A DNA stretch of 64,000 nucleotides from CAIWHR01 sp963734085 (GTDB lineage Bacteria > Pseudomonadota > Gammaproteobacteria > Burkholderiales > Casimicrobiaceae), in NCBI GenBank assembly GCA_963734085.1, contig CAVTFT010000019.1, positions 248,001 to 312,000 on the forward strand, written 5' to 3'. The notes under the pieces were generated by a model that had not been told where the DNA came from, made no database searches, and saw only the letters and a list, made by a program, of their open reading frames with translations. Below are positions 35,615 through 46,173 of the stretch, in pieces. Position 1 is the first letter of the stretch; every line of letters begins with the position of its first letter. The position numbers and the translations under genes were made by a program.

Positions 35615-36928
35615 ATGAGCAACGGCAACGATGATCCGTTTGCATCGCCGGACTTGGATCGCACTCTGTATATTCCGTCGCCTGGCGGGCGGAACGTGCC
35701 CCAAACGCGGATCGCGCCGGAGCCTGGATATGCCGAAAGACCGTCGCCGGAATATTCCCGCCTGAGCGCGCCGGAATCGGGCCTCAATCCGCTAGTGGCC
35801 GCGGCCAATCCACTGCTAAGCGTTGTCCCGCAGTTGCGCGTAACGCTCCACCATTCGAATCCAATGGCATTGCGGGATTCGCTCGTGCGCGACATCAAGG
35901 AATTCGAACATCGCGCCCAGTCCGAACGCATTCCGAGCGAAAAGATCATCGCCGCCCGCTATGCCTTGTGCACATTGCTAGACGAGACCGCGGCCTCGAC
36001 TCCATGGGGCGGGTCGGGCATGTGGGCCAAGAACAGTTTGCTGATCACGTTCCACAATGAAGCATCCGGCGGGGAAAAGTTTTTCCAGCTCTTGTCCAAG
36101 CTCGCAGAGAATCCGGCGGCGAATTGCGATCTTCTGGAGTTGATGTATGTGTGCCTGGCGCTCGGACTGGAGGGCCGTTACCGCCCGCTCGAGAACGGAA
36201 AAGCCCAGCTTGACGCAATCCGCGAGCGCCTTGCTCAACTCATCGCCAAGCAGCGAGGTGAATACGAGCGTGATCTGTCACCGCATTGGCGAGGTGTGCC
36301 CAACAGACGTTACGCTGCCTTGACGGTCATTCCGCTATGGGCCGTTGCCGCCGTTCTCGGGCTGCTGCTGCTTGGTACTTTTCTGGTTTTCAGCTTCCTC
36401 TTGAACAGCACGTCCGACCCCGTCTTTGCGAAGATCCAGGCGATTCGCGTCGGCGTTGCGCCGCCGAAGCCGGTCGTTCAAGCACCGCAGCCGCACCTTT
36501 CGCAATTTCTGGCCAGGGAAATTGCGGATGGCCTGGTCGCCGTCAAGGATGAAGACAATCGCAGTACCATCACGATCCTCGGAGATCGTCTGTTCGCGCC
36601 GGCAAGCGCCTCGATCGCGCCCGACTACGAGCCACTGTTGATGCGCATTGCCGAAGCGTTGAATTCGGTGCCCGGCCGAGTCCTGATTACCGGCCACACC
36701 GACAACCAGCCGATTCGTTCTGTGCGTTTTCCCTCGAATTGGAAGCTGTCGGAGGAGCGAGCCAGCTCCGTGGCGCAACTGCTCGCCACGAAGGTCGTCC
36801 CACCTTCCCGGATTACTGCTGAAGGGCGCGCGGATACCGAGCCGATAGCGTCGAACGAAACAGCGGGCGATCGCGCGCGCAATCGCCGCGTCGAGGTTAC
36901 GTTGTTTCCTGCGCCGGCTAAGATCTAG
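35615..36928 (+). CDS. tssL: T6SS inner-membrane protein TssL with C-terminal OmpA-like domain
   Basis: This intact ORF of 437 residues has a Pro-rich N-terminus. The cytoplasmic hook domain follows (RDSLVRDIKEFEHRAQSERI, YALCTLLDETAASTPWGG, LMYVCLALGLEGRYRPLENG). A single membrane segment lies at about residues 236-262 (PLWAVAAVLGLLLLGTFLVF). A periplasmic OmpA/Pal-type peptidoglycan-binding domain ends the protein (LITGHTDNQPI, NWKLSEERASSVAQLL, NRRVEVTLF). This is the evolved TssL type that binds peptidoglycan itself. It belongs to the tssJKLM operon. Confidence 0.96.
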   Translation: MSNGNDDPFASPDLDRTLYIPSPGGRNVPQTRIAPEPGYAERPSPEYSRLSAPESGLNPLVAAANPLLSVVPQLRVTLHHSNPMALRDSLVRDIKEFEHRAQSERIPSEKIIAARYALCTLLDETAASTPWGGSGMWAKNSLLITFHNEASGGEKFFQLLSKLAENPAANCDLLELMYVCLALGLEGRYRPLENGKAQLDAIRERLAQLIAKQRGEYERDLSPHWRGVPNRRYAALTVIPLWAVAAVLGLLLLGTFLVFSFLLNSTSDPVFAKIQAIRVGVAPPKPVVQAPQPHLSQFLAREIADGLVAVKDEDNRSTITILGDRLFAPASASIAPDYEPLLMRIAEALNSVPGRVLITGHTDNQPIRSVRFPSNWKLSEERASSVAQLLATKVVPPSRITAEGRADTEPIASNETAGDRARNRRVEVTLFPAPAKI

Positions 36929-36972
36929 CGCCCGCACGCGAAACCATTGATTGTCACGTAGCCTAGTAGGCG

Positions 36973-39900
36973 ATGGCAAAGCTTCTTCGACTAATCTTCA
37001 ATCGCTGGGTGTTCGCCGCGATCGGCCTGCTCGCGATCAGCCTCCTCATTTGGTTCGTTGGGCCGCTGGTGACAGTCGCCGATTATCGCCCATTGGAGTC
37101 GGAATCAAACCGCACGATCCTGATTGTCGTCGTCGTTGCCGTCTTTGTGGCGAGACTGATCTGGCGCTTGCTAATGGCCAGGCGGGCCAATGCCAAGCTG
37201 ACGGAGGGTCTGGTCGAGCAAGCAGCGGTCGAGCCCCCGCCAAAGGCCGACGCCGAAGAAGTTGCTGCGTTGCGGAAGCGGTTTGACGACGCGATCAATG
37301 TACTGAAGCAGGTCAATCGACAAAAACCCGGCATTCGTGCGCTAATTCCGGGCCGGCAATACCTCTACGATCTTCCTTGGTATGTTGTTATCGGCGCGCC
37401 CGGCGCCGGCAAGACCACGTTGCTCGTCAATTCCGGCTTGAAATTTCCGCTGGCCGAGCAGTTCGGGCAGCACAAGATCCGTGGGGTCGGCGGTACGCGC
37501 AACTGCGATTGGTGGTTCACCGACGAGGCGGTCCTTCTGGACACGGCGGGGCGCTACACGACCCAGGAAAGCAATGCCGAGGTCGATAAGGGTGCGTGGA
37601 CCGGCTTCCTCCAATTGCTGAAGAAACACCGGCCACGGCGTCCCATCAACGGCGACCATCGCCGCGGTGAGCGCCGCCGACCTGCTGCAGCAGGACCAGG
37701 CCGTCAGTGGAGGAGCACGCGTCGGCATTGCGCCCCGGATTCAGGAATTGCATGAGCAATTCGGCATTCGCTTCCCCGTCTATGTCCTGGTCACGAAGGC
37801 CGATCTTCTGGCCGGCTTCATGGAATTCTTCGGTGAATTCGGCCGAGAGGAACGCGCTCAGGTGTGGGGCGTGTCATTCCCGCTCGATGAAAAGGGCGGC
37901 AATCCGGTCGGAACGCTCGGACGCGAGTTGGATGCGCTGGAACGGCGCCTACGTGAGCGGGTCATTGACCTCCTCCAGCACGAACGCGATCCCCAAAAGC
38001 GCTCGCTGATCTACGCATTTCCTCAGCAATTCGCTCTGCTCAATGACCGACTGCACGAATTTCTGAATCTTGTGCTGGAGCGGTCGCAGCATGAAGTTCA
38101 GCCGATGGTGCGCGGCGTCTATTTCACGAGCGGAACGCAGGAAGGCAGCCCCATCGACCGCATCATGGGGCAGCTCGCGCGCGCATTTCAGTTGGAGCAA
38201 CGCCTGCTCCCCGCGAACAAGCCAACCGGCAAGGCGTACTTCATCACCCGTCTTCTCAAAGACGTTATGTTTCCGGAGGCAGGTCTCGCCGGAGCCAATT
38301 TTCGCCTCGAGCGACAGCGCGCCGCCTTGGAGTGGGGCGCATTGGCGCTCTCGGGAGTCATCACCGTCGGATGCTTCGCTGCCTGGACCATCAGTTATTT
38401 GCGCAATCAGGCCTACGTCGCCGATGTCGGAAACAACGTCAAAGCGGTTTCGGACCAAGTCAGCGCATTGAGGGGACGGCCGACCGCGGACGTGGTTGCG
38501 CTGTTGCCGACATTGCGGGCCGTGCGCGGATTGGCGCAGAGCACCGATGCAACGGCACAGGACGTGCCTTTCTCGATGCAATTCGGCCTATACCAGGGTG
38601 ACAAGCTCGCGGCGGCATCGAATGCAGCCTATCGGCGCCTCTTGCGCGAAGCGTTTCTGCCCAGGCTGCAGGCGCGCATCGAAGAACAATTGCGCTCCAG
38701 AGGACAACAGAATCCAGAGCTGCTGTACGAAACGCTCAAGGCCTACATTATGCTGGGCGATCCGCAGCACCTCGATGCCGATGCGTTGAAGGCATTCATC
38801 GTCGCGGATTGGGAAGCTACGATGCCGCGGGAAGTCACAGTCCAGCAAAGAAAGGATTTGCGATTGCACCTGGATGCCTTGTTCGACCAGGGGTCAATGG
38901 TGTCCCCTATCGTTCCCGACGCGCAGTTGATCGCAGCCGCCAGGGACGCGATCGCGCGGTTCAGCCTTCCGCAACGCGTCTACAACGGGCTCAAGCGACA
39001 GAATCTTGGCCGCACGCTACCGGAATTCACGATCGCCAAGGCCGCGGGTCCGTCGGCGTCCCTGGTGTTCACACGGCAAAGTGGGCAACCGCTAACCAAA
39101 GGCGTTCCGGGACTCTTCAGTTACGATGGGTATTACAAGACCTTCGTGCCCGCCTCCGAACAGGCCACGAAGCAGATGGCCGATGAGGAGCCCTGGGTAA
39201 TCGGCGCTGCCGCCAAGGACCGGCCAAAGCTCACGGATCTGACGGGAATCGGCCGCTTGAATCAGGACGTCGCGCGGTTGTACCTCGACGAATATGCGGC
39301 AACCTGGGAACGCTTTGTCAACGATATCGCAATCGTCCACACGGAAAACCTTCAGCAAGCGATCGACGCCGCGCAGATCTTGTCCGCGCCCGATTCCCCA
39401 CTGCCTGGCCTGCTGCGAGCCATCGTCAAGGAAGTAACGCTAACTAAAAGGAATGAAGCGGAGAAGGACATCGTCGAAAAAGCCGCCGACAGGGTCAAAA
39501 AGACCCGCGAGGATGTCATGAAGTCGTTCCAGCAAAAGACCGGCCAGTCCGTCGGGATTGCTCCGGAGCGGCCGCTGGAAAGCATCGTCGACGATCGTTT
39601 CGACGACCTGCGCCGGCTGGTGCAAAGTTCGGCGTCCGGCAAGCCGGCGCCGATCGATGGACAAATCGCGCTCATTGGTGAGCTCTACACCTACCTTTCC
39701 GCGAGCAAGGTGGCCATTACTGGCAAGACTGCATTGCCGGCGAGTGATGTGCCGATGAAGGTCAAGACGGAGGCGGCGCGACTCCCTGAACCGATCCGCT
39801 CACTCATCGAACAACTAGGCAAGGATGGCGCGAGCCATACGCTCAACGAAGCGGGAAAGCGTTTGAAGGAGGATTACAAATCCGGGATCGGCGAATTCTG

Positions 39901-40549
39901 CGAGCAGGCGATCGCGGGACGCTATCCCTTCGACAAGACCAGTACGCGAGACGTGACGCCCGACGACTTCGCCCGGCTGTTTGCGTCCGGTGGCATCATC
40001 GACGAGTTCTTCCAAAAGAACCTGGTTCAATATGTGGATACGTCCGCACGACCATGGAAGGCTCGACAAGTTATCGATGCCAATCTCAGTATCTCGTCGG
40101 CAACGTTGCTGCAATTCCAGCGTGCGCAAAGGATCCGCGAGGTCTTTTTCCCCGCAGGGGGACGTGCACCGGGCTTGAAGCTCGAATTCAAACCGGTTGA
40201 CATGGACGCTTCGATTCTGCAAATCACTATCGATGTCGACGGACAGATCATCAAATATAGCCATGGCCCGCAGGTTCCCGTTGCCATCCAATGGCCTGGT
40301 CCGGGCGGCAGCAAGCAGGTTCGTATAACCCTGGTTCCCGGGCGCGCGGGAGGTTCAGGCCAGACGTTCGAAGGGCCATGGGCGCTGTTCCGGATGTTCG
40401 ATCGCGTGAAGATCGATTCGTCGCCTCAGCAGGAAAAATTTACCGCGACTTTCAACGTCGACGGGCGAGACGCGAAATTCGACATCGTCACGAACAGCGT
40501 TCAGAACCCGTTTCGCCTGCCGGAGCTGGAGCAGTTTCGTTGTCCTTGA
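36973..40549 (+). pseudogene. tssM: T6SS inner-membrane protein TssM (IcmF), frameshifted
   Basis: One frame covers the first part: two membrane helices (about residues 12-30 and 49-62) and the cytoplasmic GTPase-like domain with Walker A GAPGAGKTTLL and LLDTAGRYTTQES. A second frame continues from about 37650 with SAADLLQQDQ, RIQELHEQFGIRFPVYVLVT, a third membrane segment near WGALALSGVITVGCFAAWTI and a large periplasmic region ending ELEQFRCP at 40549. Between 37645 and 37745 at least two shifts are needed; EEHASALR is found in the third frame there. The rebuilt protein has about 1190 residues, which is normal for TssM. TssM spans the inner membrane and reaches TssJ. The cluster of shifts in 100 bases may be an assembly fault. 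Confidence 0.92.
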
Positions 40550-40559
40550 TAGACGCAGT

Positions 40560-40579
40560 CGCGCACTATTTCGTGCGCG
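40560..40579. repeat. Hairpin between tssM and tagF
   Basis: CGCGCAC (40560-40566) pairs with GTGCGCG (40573-40579) across a TATTTC loop. It starts 10 bases after the tssM stop. There is no T run after it, so it may weaken transcription or protect the mRNA end rather than act as a full terminator. Confidence 0.45.
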
Positions 40580-40629
40580 CGTGAGGGTCTGTCGAGCGTG
40601 TCTCAATCGAACAGCGACATCATTGGCGC

Positions 40630-41367
40630 GTGACCATGGAACGCGTGGCCGGATGGTACGGAAAAATGCCTTCCCTCGGAGACTTTGCCTCCCGTCGCCT
40701 GCCACGAGATTTCATCGACACATGGGACGCGTGGCTACAGGAATCAATCGTTACGAGCAAGAAGATACTGGGCGATCGCTGGCTCGATGTTTATCTCACC
40801 AGTCCCTTGTGGCGCTTCGCCCTCATGCCCGAGGTGTGTGGCGAATGTGCGTGGGCCGGGGTGTTGATGCCAAGCGTGGACAAAACCGGTCGTCACTTTC
40901 CGCTCACCCTTGCGCTGACGCTGGAGCCGCATTTCGACGCAGCGATGTCGCTGCTCGCCTCGCAGACGTGGTTCGCAGATCTCGAGAAGGTCGCTCTGTC
41001 CGCACTCGATGTTGCGTTTCTCGTTGATGACCTTGAGCGCGACTTGGCGAAGATTCCGTTTCCGGAGACTGAACCGCGCGATGTCTTGGACCGCCAGAAG
41101 ATTACCGATCTGGCGCTCTGGTGGACGAGCCCGGCGGACGATCCCGAACGCTTGCAACTCACGTCAGCGAGCTCGCTCGCCGATACGCTGTCCGCGGCCT
41201 CGAAATGTGGCTTTGCTGCTCACGCAGCGGGAAAGTCGATTTGGTGGCACGAGACCCCAGAGTCGAATGTCGTCGACGTCCACTTTGTGGACCGACTGCC
41301 GGCGCACGACTATTTCGCCGTCATGCTTACCGCAAGCCAGCACGGCGGCGAATCGTCCGTCTGCTAA
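40630..41367 (+). CDS. tagF: T6SS-associated protein TagF (ImpM/DUF2094)
   Basis: This intact ORF of 245 residues has GTG 40630 or ATG 40636 as its start. The N-terminus GWYGKMPSLGDFASRRLPRD is the defining TagF motif, followed by WDAWLQESI, YLTSPLWRFALMPEVCGECA and GVLMPSVDKTGRHFPLTLAL. TagF is a post-translational repressor of T6SS firing that can act through the FHA protein; in some bacteria it is fused to the PppA phosphatase, but here it is a stand-alone domain. It is followed by the kinase gene on the same strand. Confidence 0.93.
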   Translation: MTMERVAGWYGKMPSLGDFASRRLPRDFIDTWDAWLQESIVTSKKILGDRWLDVYLTSPLWRFALMPEVCGECAWAGVLMPSVDKTGRHFPLTLALTLEPHFDAAMSLLASQTWFADLEKVALSALDVAFLVDDLERDLAKIPFPETEPRDVLDRQKITDLALWWTSPADDPERLQLTSASSLADTLSAASKCGFAAHAAGKSIWWHETPESNVVDVHFVDRLPAHDYFAVMLTASQHGGESSVC

Positions 41368-41476
41368 AGTTGCGGCAGTTGGCGCATCGCAGTGCCGCAT
41401 CGCCAACGGGCGCCCAGCCTCCCAAGGCAGACTTGCGCGAAACGACGCCATGACGCAAGCACAATAGAGACAGGAC

Positions 41477-43267
41477 GTGCCATCTTCGACAAACGACGAC
41501 GACCGAACGGTCATGCCTGCAGACCATTCGGCGAGCGGTTCTAGAAGTCAGCCAGAAATTGCGGAGCCGGCCGACGCCAACGCGCTTTCTCCCGGCACCA
41601 AAATCGGTGAATTCGAGATCACTTCGCTCATCGGCGCCGGCGGCTTCGGCATCGTCTATCTCGCGTACGACCATTCGCTGCATCGCAACGTTGCCATCAA
41701 AGAGTATATGCCTTCCGCGTTCGCGGCCCGCAGGAGTGACACGACGGTGGCCGTGAAATCGAGTCGATACGACGACACGTTCAAGGCGGGGTTGAGGAGC
41801 TTCATCAACGAAGCAAGACTGCTCGCGAAGTTCGACCATCCTTCGCTCGTCAAGGTATACCGCTTTTGGGAAGCGAACGGTACCGGCTACATGGTCATGC
41901 CATATTACGAAGGCGTTACGCTCAAGCGGGCTCTGGCCGAACGCCAACATCGGCCGGACGAGGAATGGCTCAAGAACCTGCTGGCGCAGCTTCTCGATGC
42001 GCTCGAGGTGCTGCACCGGGCGCAATGCTTTCACCGGGACATCGCACCGGACAACATTCTCATACTTGACGACGGTCGACCGCTGCTGCTCGATTTCGGC
42101 GCCGCGCGTCGCGTGATAGGCGACATGACGCAGGCCTTGACCGTAATGCTGAAACCCGGCTATGCACCATTGGAGCAATATGCGGAATCGCCCTCGATGA
42201 AGCAGGGCGCCTGGACCGATCTCTATGCGCTGGCCGCGGTGATGTACTACGCCGTCACCGGGCAAGCGCCAACGCCGTCCGTTGGGCGCGTCATGTCCGA
42301 TACCCTTGTGCCGATCACCGACGCAGGTTCGGGCCGCTACAGTGAAGCGTTCCTTAGAGGTATTGATTCGGCGCTGGCGGTGAGGCCGGAGAATCGCCCG
42401 CAAAACGTCGCCGAGTTCCGCCGTCTCCTGGAGCTGGACGGGCGAACGGGCACTGACAGCGAATCTCGCGCCAAGCCGCCGCTACCGTTGGATCCTGGCG
42501 AACGTCGTGCGCGCTATCGCCGCTGGTTCATGCTAGCAATCGGCATTGCCGCCGTTTTCGTGGCGATCAGCGGAGGGCTCTTCTTTTGGAGCTCCCTGCA
42601 AACGCGCCATATTGCGGCAAAGGCGGGCGTCGAAGCGGACCAGGCGCAGCCACCTGCAACCCAAACGCCGTCGGTCGAGGTGGCTTCGGTTCCCCAAAAG
42701 CCTGGGAATGCGGAAACGCCGATTCCTGTGCCCCTTCCACCCGTGGAGAAACCACTGGATGCAATTGCAGTGTTACAGGAGATCTATCGTGGAGGCGATC
42801 CGCAGCATGAAGTCACGGTAGCGATCGAGAATTCCCGCGTGCGCATCGGCAAAGACGGGTTGCAGTTCAGCATTACGTCGTCCGTGGCCGGCTATTTGTA
42901 TGTGTTCGTGGTAGGCACGAAATCGGACTTCTACCTTCTGTTTCCCAATTCCGTCGACACCGACAATTCGATTCCCGCGGGCAAAGCGCTTATTGTGCCA
43001 AGACGTATGCAATTGAACGCCAATGGACCTCCCGGCATCAATCACTTCGTCGCCATCGTTTCCGCCAGCCGGCGCGACTTTGCCGTCCTGGGGGGCAGGA
43101 AGACGGGCATGTTCGAAGAATTCCCGCCAGAGGCGCTGGCCACCCTCGCCAAGTCCACCCAGGGTCGCGGGCCACCGTTTGCCGGTCAGGTGACGTGCCC
43201 GGGACAAGCTCAGTGTTCGGAGGTGTATGGCGCAGTCGAATTCTCGATCGAAGAGATCGGGCCGTAA
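41477..43267 (+). CDS. Membrane Ser/Thr protein kinase with DUF4384 domain (PpkA-like)
   Basis: This intact ORF of 596 residues starts at GTG 41477 after a GACAGG-type ribosome site. The kinase domain has the Gly loop GAGGFG (53-58), Lys75 in VAIKEYMPS, the catalytic loop FHRDIAPDN (Asp188) and DFGAAR (Asp206). A membrane helix follows at about residues 350-372. The periplasmic C-terminal part is a DUF4384 domain (FYLLFPNSVDTDNSIPAGKA). All catalytic residues are present. In T6SS clusters such kinases phosphorylate the FHA protein (here TagH, 43859-45568) to trigger assembly. No PppA phosphatase gene is in the window. Confidence 0.9.
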   Translation: MPSSTNDDDRTVMPADHSASGSRSQPEIAEPADANALSPGTKIGEFEITSLIGAGGFGIVYLAYDHSLHRNVAIKEYMPSAFAARRSDTTVAVKSSRYDDTFKAGLRSFINEARLLAKFDHPSLVKVYRFWEANGTGYMVMPYYEGVTLKRALAERQHRPDEEWLKNLLAQLLDALEVLHRAQCFHRDIAPDNILILDDGRPLLLDFGAARRVIGDMTQALTVMLKPGYAPLEQYAESPSMKQGAWTDLYALAAVMYYAVTGQAPTPSVGRVMSDTLVPITDAGSGRYSEAFLRGIDSALAVRPENRPQNVAEFRRLLELDGRTGTDSESRAKPPLPLDPGERRARYRRWFMLAIGIAAVFVAISGGLFFWSSLQTRHIAAKAGVEADQAQPPATQTPSVEVASVPQKPGNAETPIPVPLPPVEKPLDAIAVLQEIYRGGDPQHEVTVAIENSRVRIGKDGLQFSITSSVAGYLYVFVVGTKSDFYLLFPNSVDTDNSIPAGKALIVPRRMQLNANGPPGINHFVAIVSASRRDFAVLGGRKTGMFEEFPPEALATLAKSTQGRGPPFAGQVTCPGQAQCSEVYGAVEFSIEEIGP

Positions 43268-43319
43268 GTGGGTTGCGCCGCGCGCCTGCAGGGATGTTTG
43301 TCGAGCGGCGTGGTGAAGC

Positions 43320-43808
43320 TCAAAAGCTGGTCACGATGGTGACGCGCCGGTTCTCCGGGGCCGCTGGGTTGGCCTCATTCAAGGGCTCGCTCGCCCCCTT
43401 GCCGATCGCCTGCAGGCGGGTCTCGGCCACCTGCTGGCTCTGGATGAGATATTGGCGGACCGTTTCCGCCCGCCCTTCGGACAGGGTCTGATTCCATTCG
43501 GCGCTGCCGCGTGGATCGGCATGACCTTCGATCACGAATTTGTATTCGCTGAGCTGGTTGTCGTTCAGGGCCTGGCCCACGACGGCGAGCGCTTGCTTGG
43601 CCGCCGCGGTCAATTCGGTCGAGTTGGTCTCGAACGTGATCATGATCGATTGCTTGGTCGGCCCAAAGCTGCGATCTCTTGGCACCAACGCTCCGATCAA
43701 CGCGGCTTTGGTGATTTGCGATCCCTGGAGGACTTCTGCTGACTGCCCCGTGGCGGGCAGCAACACGGCCGCTGCCAGCAAGGCCAGCAGGAGGGCTTTG
43801 GTGTTCAT
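43320..43808 (-). CDS. OmpA-family periplasmic/outer-membrane protein
   Basis: The ATG at 43808 has GGAGG upstream and gives a clean signal peptide (MNTKALLLALLAAAVLLPAT, cleavage near QSAE). The protein has 162 residues with ITFETNSTELTAAAKQALAV, FVIEGHADPRGSAEWNQTLS, EGRAETVRQYL and NRRVTIVTSF, a complete peptidoglycan-binding OmpA C-domain. It is encoded next to tagH and convergent with the kinase gene. It may anchor or space the T6SS at the wall, in addition to the OmpA domain of TssL. Confidence 0.88.
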   Translation of the reverse strand: MNTKALLLALLAAAVLLPATGQSAEVLQGSQITKAALIGALVPRDRSFGPTKQSIMITFETNSTELTAAAKQALAVVGQALNDNQLSEYKFVIEGHADPRGSAEWNQTLSEGRAETVRQYLIQSQQVAETRLQAIGKGASEPLNEANPAAPENRRVTIVTSF

Positions 43809-43858
43809 GGATGGCCTCCGCAGGTACGAGAATGAATCCAACGGCCCCTCGATCCAAC

Positions 43859-45568
43859 TCATGGCCGCTCGCCCCCCACGGCGCTTGACTTAGGGCGAGG
43901 GCCAGCCTCTTGGCGCTCGATCTCGGCAATTTGCGCCTCGTACGCGCGCAAGAATTCCCTGCCGAACAAGGTCTGAAAGTCGTCTTCGGCTTCTTTCGAA
44001 AGGTCCGCGTAGAGCTCCACGAACCGATCCCACAACCGTGCCTTGCGATTGATCGGCAGCAGGGCATCCACGACGCTGTTCGCAGTCAGCCGCTGTTCCA
44101 GCTGCCCGGGCTGGAAGCGCGCCAACACCCCGGCCAGGGCCGCCCGCATCCCGGCCATGAACCCCAGCTCGTGCGCCCGCAGATCGTTGTAGGCGTCCTT
44201 AGTCGCCTGCTGCGGGGTCATGAAGCCGCGGCTTGGCGGTGCCAGCAGATGGGTGAGCGCCGCCTCCACCGTCGGCGAGAACTTGAGCGGATTGTTCTCC
44301 CGGGCGGCCAAAATGGTCACTTCTGCGCGCAGCTGTTGTTTCGTCATCGCGCGCGCGCGCAGTAGATCCAGCGTCCCCTGCGTGCACTCGCGGAGCAACT
44401 GGCCAATCACCTTCATCAGCAGCGGCGTGAGTCTGCCCGGGAGCGAGGTATTGGGCAGCCCCGCGCCGCTGAGAAAAGCGTGCAACAGAGCGTCCGCGGG
44501 GTCGTTCCCCGCGGCGGCCGATAGCGCTGCGTCCGGCGCCGGGGCGCGCTCGGTGTCGGTCGCGGGACCAGCGCCGAGCCGCGCCGCCTCCTCCGTGCTC
44601 ATCGCGGCTGGCGCGTCCGGCGGAAGGCCCGCCTCCGGCGCTGGTTGCGATGCTTGGGTTGGCGTCACCTCCGCCGGGTCCTTGCGTTTGGGCAACGCAA
44701 ACATGCCATGGATCTCGGGCGTGTCGTCCCGCTGCGCCGCCGGAGCCGCCCGACTGGCCGCCGGCGCCGCCCCCAGGGCAACCAAGGGATCGACCACTGG
44801 CGAACTGCGCCAATCATCGATCGGCGGGGCCAATGGGTTGCCGGGCTGGAACGGCTCGTCCCGGTCCGCCCCCGGCAGGTCAAAAAGCTCGTCGAGCTTG
44901 CCCGTGGCCGGCCCCAGGCCCAGACCCAAGTCCTCCGGCAAGACGGCAGGCGGAGCCGCTTGGGGCAGCGGCTCGGCAAACGGGTCAAAGTCGTCCGGAA
45001 TCAGCGGGGATTGCCGCGCCGGCCCTTCCGCGCGCGCCGGCGACGGACGCGGCGTCGCTGGTGCCCCGCTCTCGCTCTTCGGGACCGGTGGGCTGCGAGC
45101 CATCCTGGCGGAGGCGGGCGACGGCGCCATCAAGTCGGCGAAGGGGTCGGTGGCCGTCGGGGCGGCGCCACCAAAGGCCTGCAGCGGATCCTGTTGCGGA
45201 AGGCCGCTCGGCGCGGCCGCCGGTTCCACCCGCGCCTCGGCGGGCGCTGGCCGCGGCTCCGCAACCACGCGCAGGGTGTACCCGGCGATGCACAGCTCGT
45301 CCCCGTCATCGATCGGCGCCTCGTTGCCCTTGCCCAGCGCCTTGCCGTTCAAGATGACCGGGCTGGCGCTGCCCAGATCGCGCAGGATGTACTGCCCAGC
45401 GCGAAACACGATCGAGGCGTGCGTGCGGGAGATGTGCCGTTGGGGATCGGGCAGCACCAGATTGTTGCCCGGCGTGCGGCCGATGCTCCCCCCCAGCTCG
45501 TCGAACTCCCCCGCGAGCCGCCCGGGGAGCGGCGCCCCCTCATGCGCAGTGACCTCGATGCTGATCAT
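43859..45568 (-). CDS. tagH: T6SS FHA-domain protein TagH
   Basis: This intact ORF of 569 residues has an N-terminal FHA domain (about residues 5-100) with the phosphothreonine-binding core GSIGRTPGNNLVLPDPQRHI and SRTHASIVF, then ILRDLGSASPVILNGK. A long Pro/Ala-rich linker of some 250 residues follows. The C-terminal TagH domain (about 350-555) contains LPGRLTPLLMKVIGQLLREC, NPLKFSPTVEAALTHLL and MRAALAGVLARFQPGQLEQR. It should be the phosphorylation target of the kinase at 41477-43267 and contact TssM/TssL. The high-GC linker produces long false frames on the other strand. Confidence 0.93.
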   Translation of the reverse strand: MISIEVTAHEGAPLPGRLAGEFDELGGSIGRTPGNNLVLPDPQRHISRTHASIVFRAGQYILRDLGSASPVILNGKALGKGNEAPIDDGDELCIAGYTLRVVAEPRPAPAEARVEPAAAPSGLPQQDPLQAFGGAAPTATDPFADLMAPSPASARMARSPPVPKSESGAPATPRPSPARAEGPARQSPLIPDDFDPFAEPLPQAAPPAVLPEDLGLGLGPATGKLDELFDLPGADRDEPFQPGNPLAPPIDDWRSSPVVDPLVALGAAPAASRAAPAAQRDDTPEIHGMFALPKRKDPAEVTPTQASQPAPEAGLPPDAPAAMSTEEAARLGAGPATDTERAPAPDAALSAAAGNDPADALLHAFLSGAGLPNTSLPGRLTPLLMKVIGQLLRECTQGTLDLLRARAMTKQQLRAEVTILAARENNPLKFSPTVEAALTHLLAPPSRGFMTPQQATKDAYNDLRAHELGFMAGMRAALAGVLARFQPGQLEQRLTANSVVDALLPINRKARLWDRFVELYADLSKEAEDDFQTLFGREFLRAYEAQIAEIERQEAGPRPKSSAVGGERP

Positions 45569-46173
45569 GGTCGGTTACCGGCTCCGCCGCGAACTGCGTC
45601 CTTCCGGCCCATCATACGCGCGGGAACTAGCGCTCGAAAGCCGGGAACAACGGGCGCGCCATGGCGGCGTAGAACGACGTTAGCACCGTGCGGAAAAGCG
45701 CATCGCCCCGAGCAGGCACCCGACACCGCTCAAAACACAAAACATGCGGGCGCCAGCGTCGTGGTGGACCCGCCAGGCCGGCTTAACGCCACCCCCCCAT
45801 CTATGGCACACTGGCCTCAAACCTTGGCGATAGGCGTTGATGTCAGCAGAATACCGCCGCGCGGTCAACGCGATTATTGTTTTTGTTGAAACTGCGTTCT
45901 GACCAAACAGACAGCGTCGGCATTGATCGGCATCAGCGGCGATTGGAAGCGGACGGAGTACCGTTCTCCCTCGTACACGCCTGCGGGGGTTTGCACAGCC
46001 CCAAAAGGAAGAGCCGCCATTCAAAAATCGTGAGATACCGGCGGCAGTTGGCAAGAAGCGGCTCTTGCAGCGATTTCTCGTTAGCAATGGGATGGACCCC
46101 TCCTCACCTAAACGGCATCGAGGTGCCAGACTGGAAGTGTCATCCACCAGTCAACCGGGAGAAGGAGTCCATC
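45569..46173. other. Intergenic region before the IS110 fragment
   Basis: No convincing coding frame was found in these 605 bases. The last part, directly before the IS110 transposase start, includes GGAGAAGGAG as a ribosome site. In IS110-type elements the noncoding stretch before the transposase gene holds the left end and often a bridge RNA, so part of 45880-46170 may be that. I could not fix its boundary. Confidence 0.45.

Noticed and set aside
44220..45683. Ser/Gly/Pro-rich plus-strand frame opposite tagH
   Set aside because: It mirrors the Pro/Ala linker of TagH. Composition is the only signal and no signal peptide or domain is present.
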